This document shows, in pieces, positions 12,845 through 25,599 of a stretch of DNA of 64,000 nucleotides. Source of the DNA: Larix kaempferi. Lineage: Eukaryota; Streptophyta; Pinopsida; Pinales; Pinaceae. Both the position numbers and the translations under genes were made by a program. Within the stretch, counting starts at the first letter, position 1. The number at the start of each line of letters is the position of its first letter. The stretch covers positions 2,728,001 through 2,792,000 of the forward strand of contig BSBM01000200.1 in assembly GCA_027924585.1 (NCBI GenBank). The letters run 5' to 3'. Under the pieces are notes generated by a model, which searched no databases, was not told the origin of the DNA, and worked only from the letters and a program-made list of their open reading frames with translations.

Positions 12845-13725
12845 GGTTTACATGATTTCGTAAAAAAAAAGAGTTTTTGGAAAATGTGTATTATTTCGTA
12901 AATGGAATCAACAAAGTATGCACATTCTACGTGATAACGACTTTCTATAGTTTGCGCATGCGTCCGGAAATAAGAAAAGCTTACTTCTCCCATTTTTTAA
13001 AATCACAGCATCTAGAAGGTTTACATGATTTCGTAAAAAACACGAGTTTTTAGAAAATGTGTTTTATTTCATAAATTGAATCAACAAAGTATGCACATTC
13101 TATGTCATAATGACTTTCTATAGTTTGCGCATTCGTCCGAAAATAAGAAAAGCTTACTTCCACCGTTTTTTAAAATCACAGCTCCTAGAAGGTTTACATG
13201 ATTTCGTAAAAAACACGAGTTTTTAGAAAATGTGTTTTATTTCATAAATGGAATCTACAAAGTATGCATATTCTACGTCATAACGACTTTCTATAGTTTG
13301 CGGATGCGTCCGGAAATAAGAAAAGCTTACTTCCACTGTTTTTTAAAATCACAGCTTCTAGAAGGTTTACATGATTTCCTAAAAAACACGAGTTTTAAAA
13401 AAATGTGTTTTATTTAATAAATGGAATCAACAAAGTACGCACATTCTACATCATAACGACTTTCTATAGTTTGCGCATGCGTTTGGAAATAAGAAAAGCT
13501 TACTTCCCCTGTTTTCTAAAATCATGGCTTCTAAAAGGTTTACATGATTTCTTAAAAAACACGAGTTTTTGGAAAATGTGTTTTATTTCATAAATGGAAT
13601 CTACAAAGTATGCACATTCTACGTCATAACGACTTTCTATAGTTTTCGCATGCGTCCGGAAATAAGAAAAGCTTACTTCCCCCGTTTTTTAAAATCACAG
13701 CTTCTAGAAGGTTTACATGATTTCT

Positions 13726-16700
13726 TAAAAAACACGAGTTTTTAGAAAATGTGTTTTATTTCATAAATGGAATCAACAAAGTATGCACATTCTACGTCAT
13801 AATGACTTTCTATAGTTTGCGCATGCGTCCGGAAATAAGAAAAGCTTACTTCCAACGTTTTTCAAAATCACAGCTTCTAGAAGGTTTACATGATTTCTTA
13901 AAAAACACAAGTTTTTAGAAAATGTGTTTTATTTCATAAATGGAATCAACAAAGTATGCACATTCTACATCATAACGACTTTCTATAGTTTGCGCATTGG
14001 TCCGGAAATAAGAAAAGCTTACTTCCCCCGTTTTTTAAATTCACAGCTTCTAGAAAGTTTACATAATTTCTTAAAAAACATGAGTTTTTAGAAAATATGT
14101 TTTATTTCATAAATGGAATCAACAAAGTATGCACATTCTACGTCATAACGACTTTCTATAGTTTGCGCATGCATTTGGAAATAAGAAAAGCTTACTTCCC
14201 CTGTTTTTTAAAATCACAGCTTCTAGAAGCTTTACATGGTTTCTTAAAAAACACGAGTTTTTAGAAAATGTGTTTTATTTCATAAATGGAATCAAAAAAG
14301 TATGCACATTCGACGTCATAACGACTTTCTATAGTTTGCGCATTCGTCCGGAAATAAGAAAAGCTTACTTGCCCCATTTTTTAAAATCACAGCTTCTGGA
14401 AGGTTTACATGATTTCGTAAAAAACACGAGTTTTTAGAAAATGTGCTTTATTTCATAAATGGAATCTACAAAGTATGCACATTCTACGTCATAATGAATT
14501 TCTATAGTTTGCGCATGCGTCCGGAAATAAGAAAAGCTTACTTCCAACGTTTTTCAAAATCACAGCTTCTAGAAGGTTTACATGATTTCTTAAAAAACAC
14601 AAGTTTTTAGAAAATGTGTTTTATTTCATAAATGGAATCTACAAAGTATGCACATTCTACGTCATAACGACTTTCTATAGTTTTTGCATGCGTACGGAAA
14701 CTAGAAAAGCTTACTTCCCCCGTTTTTTAAAATCACAGCTTCTAGAAGGTTTACATGATTTCTTAAAAAACACGAGTTTTTAGAAAATGTGTTTTATTTC
14801 ATAAATGGAATCAACAAAGTCTGCACATTCTACGTCATAACGACTTTCTATAGTTTGCGCATGCGTTTGGAAATAAGAAAAGCTTACTTCCACCGTGTTT
14901 TAAAATCACAGCTTCTAGAAGGTTTACATGATTTCGTAAAAAACATGAGTTTTTAGAAAATGTGTTTTATTTCATAAATTGAATCTACAAAGTATGCACA
15001 TTCTTAGTCATAACTACTTTCTATAGTTTGCGCATGCGTCCGGAAATAAGAAAAGCTTACTTCCCCCGTTTTTTAAAATCACAGCTTCTAGAAGGTTTAC
15101 ATGATTTCGTAAAAAACACGAGTTTTTAGAAAATGTGTTTTATTTCATAAATGGAATCTACAAAGTATGCACATTCTACGTCATAACGACTTTCTATAGT
15201 TTGCGCATGCGTCCGGCAATAAGAAAAGCTTATTTCCCCCGTTTTTTAAAATCACAGCTTCTAGAAGGTTTACATGATTTCGTAAAAAACACGAGTTTTT
15301 AGAAAATGTGTTTTATTTCATAAATGGAATCTACAAAGTATGCACATTCTACGTCATAACGAGTTTCTATAGTTTGCGCATGCGTCCGGAAATAAGAAAA
15401 GCTTACTTCACCTGTTTTTTAAAATCATAGCTTCTAGAAGGTTTACATGATTTCCTAAAAAACACGAGTTTTTAGAAAATGTGTATTATTTCGTAAATGG
15501 AATCAACAAAGTATGCACATTCTACGTCATAACGACTTTCTATAGTTTGCGCATGCGTCCGGAAATAAGAAAAGCTTACTTCTCCCGTTTTTTAAAATCA
15601 CAGCATCTAGAAGGTTTACATGATTTCGTAAAAAACACGAGTTTTTAGAAAATGTGTTTTATTTCATAAATGGAATCAACAAAGTATGCACATTCTATGT
15701 CATAATGACTTTCTATAGTTTGCGCATTCGTCCGAAAATAAGAAAAGCTTACTTCCACCGTTTTTTAAAATCACAGCTCCTAGAAGGTTTAGATGATTTC
15801 GTAAAAAACACGAGTTTTTAGAAAATGTGTTTTATTTCATAAATGGAATCTACAAAGTATGCATATTCTACGTCATAACGACTTTCTATAGTTTGCGGAT
15901 GCTTCCGGAAATAAGAAAAGCTTACTTCCACTGTTTTTTAAAATCACAGCTTCTAGAAGGTTTACATGATTTCCTAAAAAACACGAGTTTTTAAAAAATG
16001 TGTTTTATTTAATAAATGGAATCAACAAAGTACGCACATTCTACATCATAACGACTTTCTATAGTTTGCGCATGCGTTTGGAAATAAGAAAAGCTTACTT
16101 GCCCTGTTTTCTAAAATCATGGCTTCTAAAAGGTTTACATGATTTCTTAAAAAACACGAGTTTTTGGAAAATGTGTTTTATTTCATAAATGGAATCTACA
16201 AAGTATGCACATTCTACGTCATAACGACTTTCTATAGTTTTCGCATGCGTCCGGAAATAAGAAAAGCTTACTTCCCCCGTTTTTTAAAATCACAGCTTCT
16301 AGAAGGTTTACATGATTTCTTAAAAAACACGAGTTTTTAGAAAATGTGTTTTATTTCATAAATGGAATCAACAAAGTATGCACATTCTACGTCATAATGA
16401 CTTTCTATAGTTTGCGCATGCGTCCGGAAATAAGAAAAGCTTACTTCCAACGTTTTTCAAAATCACAGCTTCTAGAAGGTTTACATGATTTCTTAAAAAA
16501 CACAAGTTTTTAGAAAATGTGTTTTATTTCATAAATGGAATCAACAAAGTATGCACATTCTACGTCATAACGACTTTCTATAGTTTGCGCATTGGTCCGG
16601 AAATAAGAAAAGCTTACTTCCCCCGTTTTTTAAATTCACAGCTTCTAGAAAGTTTACATAATTTCTTAAAAAACATGAGTTTTTAGAAAATATGTTTTAT

Positions 16701-17253
16701 TTCATAAATGGAATCAACAAAGTATGCACATTCTACGTCATAACGACTTTCTATAGTTTGCGCATGCGTTTGGAAATAAGAAAAGCTTACTTCCCCTGTT
16801 TTTTAAAATCACAGCTTCTAGAAGCTTTACATGGTTTCTTAAAAAACACGAGTTTTTAGAAAATGTGTTTTATTTCATAAATGGAATCAAAAAAGTATGC
16901 ACATTCGACGTCATAATGACTTTCTATAGTTTGCGCATTCGTCCGGAAATAAGAAAAGCTTACTTGCCCCGTTTTTTAAAATCACAGCTTCTAGAAGGTT
17001 TACATGATTTCGTAAAAAACACGAGTTTTTAGAAAATGTGCTTTATTTCATAAATGGAATCTACAAAGTATGCACATTCTACGTCATAATAACTTTCTAT
17101 AGTTTGCGCATGTGTTTGGAAATAAGAAAAGCTTACATCCCCCATTTCATAAATGGAATCAACAAAGTATGCACATTCTACGTCCGGAAATAAGAAAAGC
17201 TTACTTCCACCATTTTTTAAAATCACAGCTTCTAGAAGGTTTACATGATTTCC
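13726..17253 (+). repeat. 3,528-bp higher-order repeat, copy 1
   Basis: This unit is 20 full monomers plus one 68-bp monomer (20 x 173 + 68 = 3,528). It matches the following 3,528 bp at constant offset. Comparing the copies by eye over 3,605 matched bases, I found three differences: 13969 (A here, G in copy 2), 15015 (T here, G in copy 2) and 15792 (G here, C in copy 2). The left limit is set by a mismatch at 13725. Within it, the first and last parts are related at a 15-monomer (2,595-bp) offset, so the higher-order unit is itself nested. Confidence 0.93.
17119..17186 (+). repeat. 68-bp doubly deleted monomer, copy 2
   Basis: Same two deletion junctions as the copy at 8401, 8,718 bp away (50 monomers plus 68 bp). 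It is the last full element of higher-order copy 1. Confidence 0.95.
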
Positions 17254-20200
17254 TAAAAAACACGAGTTTTTAGAAAATGTGTTTTATTTCATAAATGGAA
17301 TCAACAAAGTATGCACATTCTACGTCATAATGACTTTCTATAGTTTGCGCATGCGTCCGGAAATAAGAAAAGCTTACTTCCAACGTTTTTCAAAATCACA
17401 GCTTCTAGAAGGTTTACATGATTTCTTAAAAAACACAAGTTTTTAGAAAATGTGTTTTATTTCATAAATGGAATCAACAAAGTATGCACATTCTACGTCA
17501 TAACGACTTTCTATAGTTTGCGCATTGGTCCGGAAATAAGAAAAGCTTACTTCCCCCGTTTTTTAAATTCACAGCTTCTAGAAAGTTTACATAATTTCTT
17601 AAAAAACATGAGTTTTTAGAAAATATGTTTTATTTCATAAATGGAATCAACAAAGTATGCACATTCTACGTCATAACGACTTTCTATAGTTTGCGCATGC
17701 ATTTGGAAATAAGAAAAGCTTACTTCCCCTGTTTTTTAAAATCACAGCTTCTAGAAGCTTTACATGGTTTCTTAAAAAACACGAGTTTTTAGAAAATGTG
17801 TTTTATTTCATAAATGGAATCAAAAAAGTATGCACATTCGACGTCATAACGACTTTCTATAGTTTGCGCATTCGTCCGGAAATAAGAAAAGCTTACTTGC
17901 CCCATTTTTTAAAATCACAGCTTCTGGAAGGTTTACATGATTTCGTAAAAAACACGAGTTTTTAGAAAATGTGCTTTATTTCATAAATGGAATCTACAAA
18001 GTATGCACATTCTACGTCATAATGAATTTCTATAGTTTGCGCATGCGTCCGGAAATAAGAAAAGCTTACTTCCAACGTTTTTCAAAATCACAGCTTCTAG
18101 AAGGTTTACATGATTTCTTAAAAAACACAAGTTTTTAGAAAATGTGTTTTATTTCATAAATGGAATCTACAAAGTATGCACATTCTACGTCATAACGACT
18201 TTCTATAGTTTTTGCATGCGTACGGAAACTAGAAAAGCTTACTTCCCCCGTTTTTTAAAATCACAGCTTCTAGAAGGTTTACATGATTTCTTAAAAAACA
18301 CGAGTTTTTAGAAAATGTGTTTTATTTCATAAATGGAATCAACAAAGTCTGCACATTCTACGTCATAACGACTTTCTATAGTTTGCGCATGCGTTTGGAA
18401 ATAAGAAAAGCTTACTTCCACCGTGTTTTAAAATCACAGCTTCTAGAAGGTTTACATGATTTCGTAAAAAACATGAGTTTTTAGAAAATGTGTTTTATTT
18501 CATAAATTGAATCTACAAAGTATGCACATTCTTAGTCATAACGACTTTCTATAGTTTGCGCATGCGTCCGGAAATAAGAAAAGCTTACTTCCCCCGTTTT
18601 TTAAAATCACAGCTTCTAGAAGGTTTACATGATTTCGTAAAAAACACGAGTTTTTAGAAAATGTGTTTTATTTCATAAATGGAATCTACAAAGTATGCAC
18701 ATTCTACGTCATAACGACTTTCTATAGTTTGCGCATGCGTCCGGCAATAAGAAAAGCTTATTTCCCCCGTTTTTTAAAATCACAGCTTCTAGAAGGTTTA
18801 CATGATTTCGTAAAAAACACGAGTTTTTAGAAAATGTGTTTTATTTCATAAATGGAATCTACAAAGTATGCACATTCTACGTCATAACGAGTTTCTATAG
18901 TTTGCGCATGCGTCCGGAAATAAGAAAAGCTTACTTCACCTGTTTTTTAAAATCATAGCTTCTAGAAGGTTTACATGATTTCCTAAAAAACACGAGTTTT
19001 TAGAAAATGTGTATTATTTCGTAAATGGAATCAACAAAGTATGCACATTCTACGTCATAACGACTTTCTATAGTTTGCGCATGCGTCCGGAAATAAGAAA
19101 AGCTTACTTCTCCCGTTTTTTAAAATCACAGCATCTAGAAGGTTTACATGATTTCGTAAAAAACACGAGTTTTTAGAAAATGTGTTTTATTTCATAAATG
19201 GAATCAACAAAGTATGCACATTCTATGTCATAATGACTTTCTATAGTTTGCGCATTCGTCCGAAAATAAGAAAAGCTTACTTCCACCGTTTTTTAAAATC
19301 ACAGCTCCTAGAAGGTTTACATGATTTCGTAAAAAACACGAGTTTTTAGAAAATGTGTTTTATTTCATAAATGGAATCTACAAAGTATGCATATTCTACG
19401 TCATAACGACTTTCTATAGTTTGCGGATGCTTCCGGAAATAAGAAAAGCTTACTTCCACTGTTTTTTAAAATCACAGCTTCTAGAAGGTTTACATGATTT
19501 CCTAAAAAACACGAGTTTTTAAAAAATGTGTTTTATTTAATAAATGGAATCAACAAAGTACGCACATTCTACATCATAACGACTTTCTATAGTTTGCGCA
19601 TGCGTTTGGAAATAAGAAAAGCTTACTTGCCCTGTTTTCTAAAATCATGGCTTCTAAAAGGTTTACATGATTTCTTAAAAAACACGAGTTTTTGGAAAAT
19701 GTGTTTTATTTCATAAATGGAATCTACAAAGTATGCACATTCTACGTCATAACGACTTTCTATAGTTTTCGCATGCGTCCGGAAATAAGAAAAGCTTACT
19801 TCCCCCGTTTTTTAAAATCACAGCTTCTAGAAGGTTTACATGATTTCTTAAAAAACACGAGTTTTTAGAAAATGTGTTTTATTTCATAAATGGAATCAAC
19901 AAAGTATGCACATTCTACGTCATAATGACTTTCTATAGTTTGCGCATGCGTCCGGAAATAAGAAAAGCTTACTTCCAACGTTTTTCAAAATCACAGCTTC
20001 TAGAAGGTTTACATGATTTCTTAAAAAACACAAGTTTTTAGAAAATGTGTTTTATTTCATAAATGGAATCAACAAAGTATGCACATTCTACGTCATAACG
20101 ACTTTCTATAGTTTGCGCATTGGTCCGGAAATAAGAAAAGCTTACTTCCCCCGTTTTTTAAATTCACAGCTTCTAGAAAGTTTACATAATTTCTTAAAAA

Positions 20201-20781
20201 ACATGAGTTTTTAGAAAATATGTTTTATTTCATAAATGGAATCAACAAAGTATGCACATTCTACGTCATAACGACTTTCTATAGTTTGCGCATGCGTTTG
20301 GAAATAAGAAAAGCTTACTTCCCCTGTTTTTTAAAATCACAGCTTCTAGAAGCTTTACATGGTTTCTTAAAAAACACGAGTTTTTAGAAAATGTGTTTTA
20401 TTTCATAAATGGAATCAAAAAAGTATGCACATTCGACGTCATAATGACTTTCTATAGTTTGCGCATTCGTCCGGAAATAAGAAAAGCTTACTTGCCCCGT
20501 TTTTTAAAATCACAGCTTCTAGAAGGTTTACATGATTTCGTAAAAAACACGAGTTTTTAGAAAATGTGCTTTATTTCATAAATGGAATCTACAAAGTATG
20601 CACATTCTACGTCATAATAACTTTCTATAGTTTGCGCATGTGTTTGGAAATAAGAAAAGCTTACATCCCCCATTTCATAAATGGAATCAACAAAGTATGC
20701 ACATTCTACGTCCGGAAATAAGAAAAGCTTACTTCCACCATTTTTTAAAATCACAGCTTCTAGAAGGTTTACATGATTTCC
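17254..20781 (+). repeat. 3,528-bp higher-order repeat, copy 2
   Basis: Second tandem copy, about 99.9% identical to copy 1 by eye. Identity continues for 77 bp beyond the unit (20782-20858), as expected for a tandem duplication with the breakpoint inside a homologous stretch. It ends at 20859, where this copy reads CATAACGAC and the corresponding point in copy 1 (17331) reads CATAATGAC. Confidence 0.93.
20647..20714 (+). repeat. 68-bp doubly deleted monomer, copy 3
   Basis: Exactly 3,528 bp after the copy at 17119, and with the same ATTT and CGTC junctions. Confidence 0.95.
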
Positions 20782-20947
20782 TAAAAAACACGAGTTTTTA
20801 GAAAATGTGTTTTATTTCATAAATGGAATCAACAAAGTATGCACATTCTACGTCATAACGACTTTCTATAGTTTGCACATGCGTTTGGAAATAGGAAAAG
20901 CTTACTTCCCCCATTTTTTAAAATCACAGCTTCTAGAAGGTTTACAC

Positions 20948-23176
20948 GATTTCTTAAAAAACACGAGTTTTTAGAAAATGTGTTTTATTTCATAAATTGA
21001 ATCAACAAAGTATGCACATTCTATGTCATAACGACTTTCTATAGTTTGCGCATTCGTCCGGAAATAAAAAAAGCTTACTTCCACCGTTGTTTAAAATCAG
21101 AACTTCTAGAAGGTTTACATGATTTCGTAAAAAACACGAGTTTTTAGAAAATGAGCTTTATTTCATAAATGGAATCTACTAAGTATGCACATTCTACGTC
21201 ATAACGACTTTCTATAGTTTGCGCATGCGTCCCGAAATAAGAAAAGCTTACTTCCCCCGTTTTTTAAAATCACAGCTTCTAGAAGGTTTACATGATTTGG
21301 TAAAAAACACGAGTTTTTAGAAAATGTGTTTTATTTCATAAATGGAATCTACAAAGTATGCACATTCTACGTCATAACGACTTTCTATAGTTTGCGCATT
21401 CGTCCGGAAATAAGAAAAGCTTACTTCCAAAGTTTTTTAAAATCACAGCTTCTAGAAGGTTTACATGATTTGTTAAAAAACACGACTTTTTAGAAAATGT
21501 GTTTTATTTCATAAATGGAATCAACAAAGTATGCACATTCTACGTCATAACGACTTTCTATAGTTTGCGCATTCGTCCGGAAATAAGAAAAGCTTACTTC
21601 CATCGTTCTTTAAAATCACAGTTTCTAGAAGGTTTACATGATTTCGAAAAAAACACGAGTTTTTAGAAAATGTGCTTTATTTCATAAATGGAATCTACAA
21701 AGTATGCACATTCTACGTCATAACGACTTTCTATAGTTTGCGCATGCTTCTGGAAATAAGAAAAGCTTACTTCCACCATTTTTTAAAATCACAGCTTCTA
21801 GAAGGTTTACATGATTTCCTAAAAAACACGAGTTTTTAGAAAATTTGTTTTATTTCATAAATGGAATCAACAAAGTATGCACATTCTATGTCATAACGAC
21901 TTTCTATAGTTTGCACATGCGTTTGGAAATAAGAAAAGCTTACTTCCCCCATTTTTTAAAATCACAGCTTCTAGAAGGTTTACATGATTTCTTAAAAAAC
22001 ATGAGTTTTTTAGAAAATGTGTTTTATTTCATAAATGGAAACAACAAAGTATGCACATTCTACGACATAACGACTTTCTATAGTTTGCGCATGCGTCCGG
22101 AAATAAGAAAAGCTTACTTCCACTGGTTTTTAAAATCACAGCTTCTACAAGGTTTACATGATTTCGTAAAAAACACGAGTTTTTAGAAAATGTGTTTTAT
22201 TTCATAAATGGAATCTACAAAGTATGAACATTCTACGTCATAACGACTTTCTATAGTTTGCGCATTCGTCGGGAAATAAGAAAAGCTTACTTCCAGCGTT
22301 TTTTAAAACCACAGCTTCTAGAAGGTTTACATGATTTCGTAAAAAACACGAGTTTTTAGAAAATGTGTTTTATTTCATAAATGGAATCAACAAAGTATGC
22401 GCATTCTACGTCATAACGACTTTCCATAGTTTGCGCATAAGTTTGGAAATAAGAAAAGCTTACTTCCCCCGTTTTTTAAAATCACAGCTTCTAGAAGGTT
22501 TACATGATTTCTTAAAAAACACGAGTTTTTAGAAAATGTGTTTTATTTCATCAATTGAATCAACAAAGTATGCACATTCTACGTCATAATGACTTTCTAT
22601 AGTTTGCGCATTCGTCTAGAAATAAGAAAAGCTTACTTCCAGAGTTTTTTAAAATCACAGCTTCTAGAAGGTTTACATGATTTCGTAAAAAACACGAGTT
22701 TTTAGAAAATGTGTTTTATTTCATAAATGGAATCTACAAAGTATGCACGTTCTACATCAAAACGACTTTCTATAGTTTGCGCATGCGTCCGGAAATAAAA
22801 AAAGCTTACTTCCCCCGTTTTTTAAAATCACAGCTTCTAGAAGGTTTACATGATTTCTTAAAAAACACGAGTTTTTAGAAAATATGTTTTATTTCAGAAA
22901 TGGAATCAACAAAGTATGCACATTCTACGTCAAAACCGCTTTCTATAGTTTGCGCATAAGTTTGGAAATAAGAAAAGCTTACTTCCCCTGTTTTTTAAAA
23001 TCACAGCTTCTAGAAGGTTTACATGATTTCCTAAAAAACACGAGTTTTTAGAAAATGTTTTTTATTTCATAAATGGAATATACAAAGTATGCACATTCTA
23101 CGTCATAACCACTTTCTATAGGTTGTGCATTCGTCCGGAAATAAGAAAAGCTTACTTCCAGCGTTTTTTAAAATCA
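20948..23176 (+). repeat. 14-monomer segment, tandem copy A (offset 2,423 bp)
   Basis: Matches 23371-25599 at a constant offset of 2,423 bp, that is 14 monomers plus one base. The odd base is an extra T in the stretch after ATGAG near 22004, also present in copy B. Few differences were seen: near 21109 (G against C), the TATAGTTTG near 21734 against TATATTTTG, and GATTTCGT near 22333 against GATTTCCT. The right limit is the mismatch at 23177. Confidence 0.88.
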
Positions 23177-23370
23177 TAGCTTCTAGAAGGTTTACATGAT
23201 TTCTTAAAAAACACGAGTTTTTAGAAAATGTGTTTTATTTCATAAATGGAATCATCAAAGTATGCACATTCTACGTCATAACGACTTTCTATAGTTTGCG
23301 CATGCGTTTGGAAATAAGAAAAGCTTACTTCCACCGTTTTTTAAATTCACAGCTTCTAGAAGGTTTACAT

Positions 23371-25599
23371 GATTTCTTAAAAAACACGAGTTTTTAGAAA
23401 ATGTGTTTTATTTCATAAATTGAATCAACAAAGTATGCACATTCTATGTCATAACGACTTTCTATAGTTTGCGCATTCGTCCGGAAATAAAAAAAGCTTA
23501 CTTCCACCGTTGTTTAAAATCACAACTTCTAGAAGGTTTACATGATTTCGTAAAAAACACGAGTTTTTAGAAAATGAGCTTTATTTCATAAATGGAATCT
23601 ACTAAGTATGCACATTCTACGTCATAACGACTTTCTATAGTTTGCGCATGCGTCCCGAAATAAGAAAAGCTTACTTCCCCCGTTTTTTAAAATCACAGCT
23701 TCTAGAAGGTTTACATGATTTGGTAAAAAACACGAGTTTTTAGAAAATGTGTTTTATTTCATAAATGGAATCTACAAAGTATGCACATTCTACGTCATAA
23801 CGACTTTCTATAGTTTGCGCATTCGTCCGGAAATAAGAAAAGCTTACTTCCAAAGTTTTTTAAAATCACAGCTTCTAGAAGGTTTACATGATTTGTTAAA
23901 AAACACGACTTTTTAGAAAATGTGTTTTATTTCATAAATGGAATCAACAAAGTATGCACATTCTACGTCATAACGACTTTCTATAGTTTGCGCATTCGTC
24001 CGGAAATAAGAAAAGCTTACTTCCATCGTTCTTTAAAATCACAGTTTCTAGAAGGTTTACATGATTTCGAAAAAAACACGAGTTTTTAGAAAATGTGCTT
24101 TATTTCATAAATGGAATCTACAAAGTATGCACATTCTACGTCATAACGACTTTCTATATTTTGCGCATGCTTCTGGAAATAAGAAAAGCTTACTTCCACC
24201 ATTTTTTAAAATCACAGCTTCTAGAAGGTTTACATGATTTCCTAAAAAACACGAGTTTTTAGAAAATTTGTTTTATTTCATAAATGGAATCAACAAAGTA
24301 TGCACATTCTATGTCATAACGACTTTCTATAGTTTGCACATGCGTTTGGAAATAAGAAAAGCTTACTTCCCCCATTTTTTAAAATCACAGCTTCTAGAAG
24401 GTTTACATGATTTCTTAAAAAACATGAGTTTTTTAGAAAATGTGTTTTATTTCATAAATGGAAACAACAAAGTATGCACATTCTACGACATAACGACTTT
24501 CTATAGTTTGCGCATGCGTCCGGAAATAAGAAAAGCTTACTTCCACTGGTTTTTAAAATCACAGCTTCTACAAGGTTTACATGATTTCGTAAAAAACACG
24601 AGTTTTTAGAAAATGTGTTTTATTTCATAAATGGAATCTACAAAGTATGAACATTCTACGTCATAACGACTTTCTATAGTTTGCGCATTCGTCGGGAAAT
24701 AAGAAAAGCTTACTTCCAGCGTTTTTTAAAACCACAGCTTCTAGAAGGTTTACATGATTTCCTAAAAAACACGAGTTTTTAGAAAATGTGTTTTATTTCA
24801 TAAATGGAATCAACAAAGTATGCGCATTCTACGTCATAACGACTTTCCATAGTTTGCGCATAAGTTTGGAAATAAGAAAAGCTTACTTCCCCCGTTTTTT
24901 AAAATCACAGCTTCTAGAAGGTTTACATGATTTCTTAAAAAACACGAGTTTTTAGAAAATGTGTTTTATTTCATCAATTGAATCAACAAAGTATGCACAT
25001 TCTACGTCATAATGACTTTCTATAGTTTGCGCATTCGTCTAGAAATAAGAAAAGCTTACTTCCAGAGTTTTTTAAAATCACAGCTTCTAGAAGGTTTACA
25101 TGATTTCGTAAAAGACACGAGTTTTTAGAAAATGTGTTTTATTTCATAAATGGAATCTACAAAGTATGCACGTTCTACATCAAAACGACTTTCTATAGTT
25201 TGCGCATGCGTCCGGAAATAAAAAAAGCTTACTTCCCCCGTTTTTTAAAATCACAGCTTCTAGAAGGTTTACATGATTTCTTAAAAAACACGAGTTTTTA
25301 GAAAATATGTTTTATTTCAGAAATGGAATCAACAAAGTATGCACATTCTACGTCAAAACCGCTTTCTATAGTTTGCGCATAAGTTTGGAAATAAGAAAAG
25401 CTTACTTCCCCTGTTTTTTAAAATCACAGCTTCTAGAAGGTTTACATGATTTCCTAAAAAACACGAGTTTTTAGAAAATGTTTTTTATTTCATAAATGGA
25501 ATATACAAAGTATGCACATTCTACGTCATAACCACTTTCTATAGGTTGTGCATTCGTCCGGAAATAAGAAAAGCTTACTTCCAGCGTTTTTTAAAATCA
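23371..25599 (+). repeat. 14-monomer segment, tandem copy B
   Basis: Second copy of the segment. The 194 bp between the copies (23177-23370) carries AATCATCAAAG, which is also found near 9793 and 27057. The left flank was therefore shared with those older relatives before the tandem duplication. After 25600 the array switches to variants typical of the 0-1 kb and 57 kb regions. Confidence 0.88.

Noticed and set aside
21845-22186. Reading frames of 60-113 codons on both strands, some with identical translations at several places
   Set aside because: All are in the satellite unit, start at ATG or other start-like triplets in a fixed unit position, end at the same unit stop, and recur only because the DNA recurs. 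There is no gene context and no sign of coding constraint.
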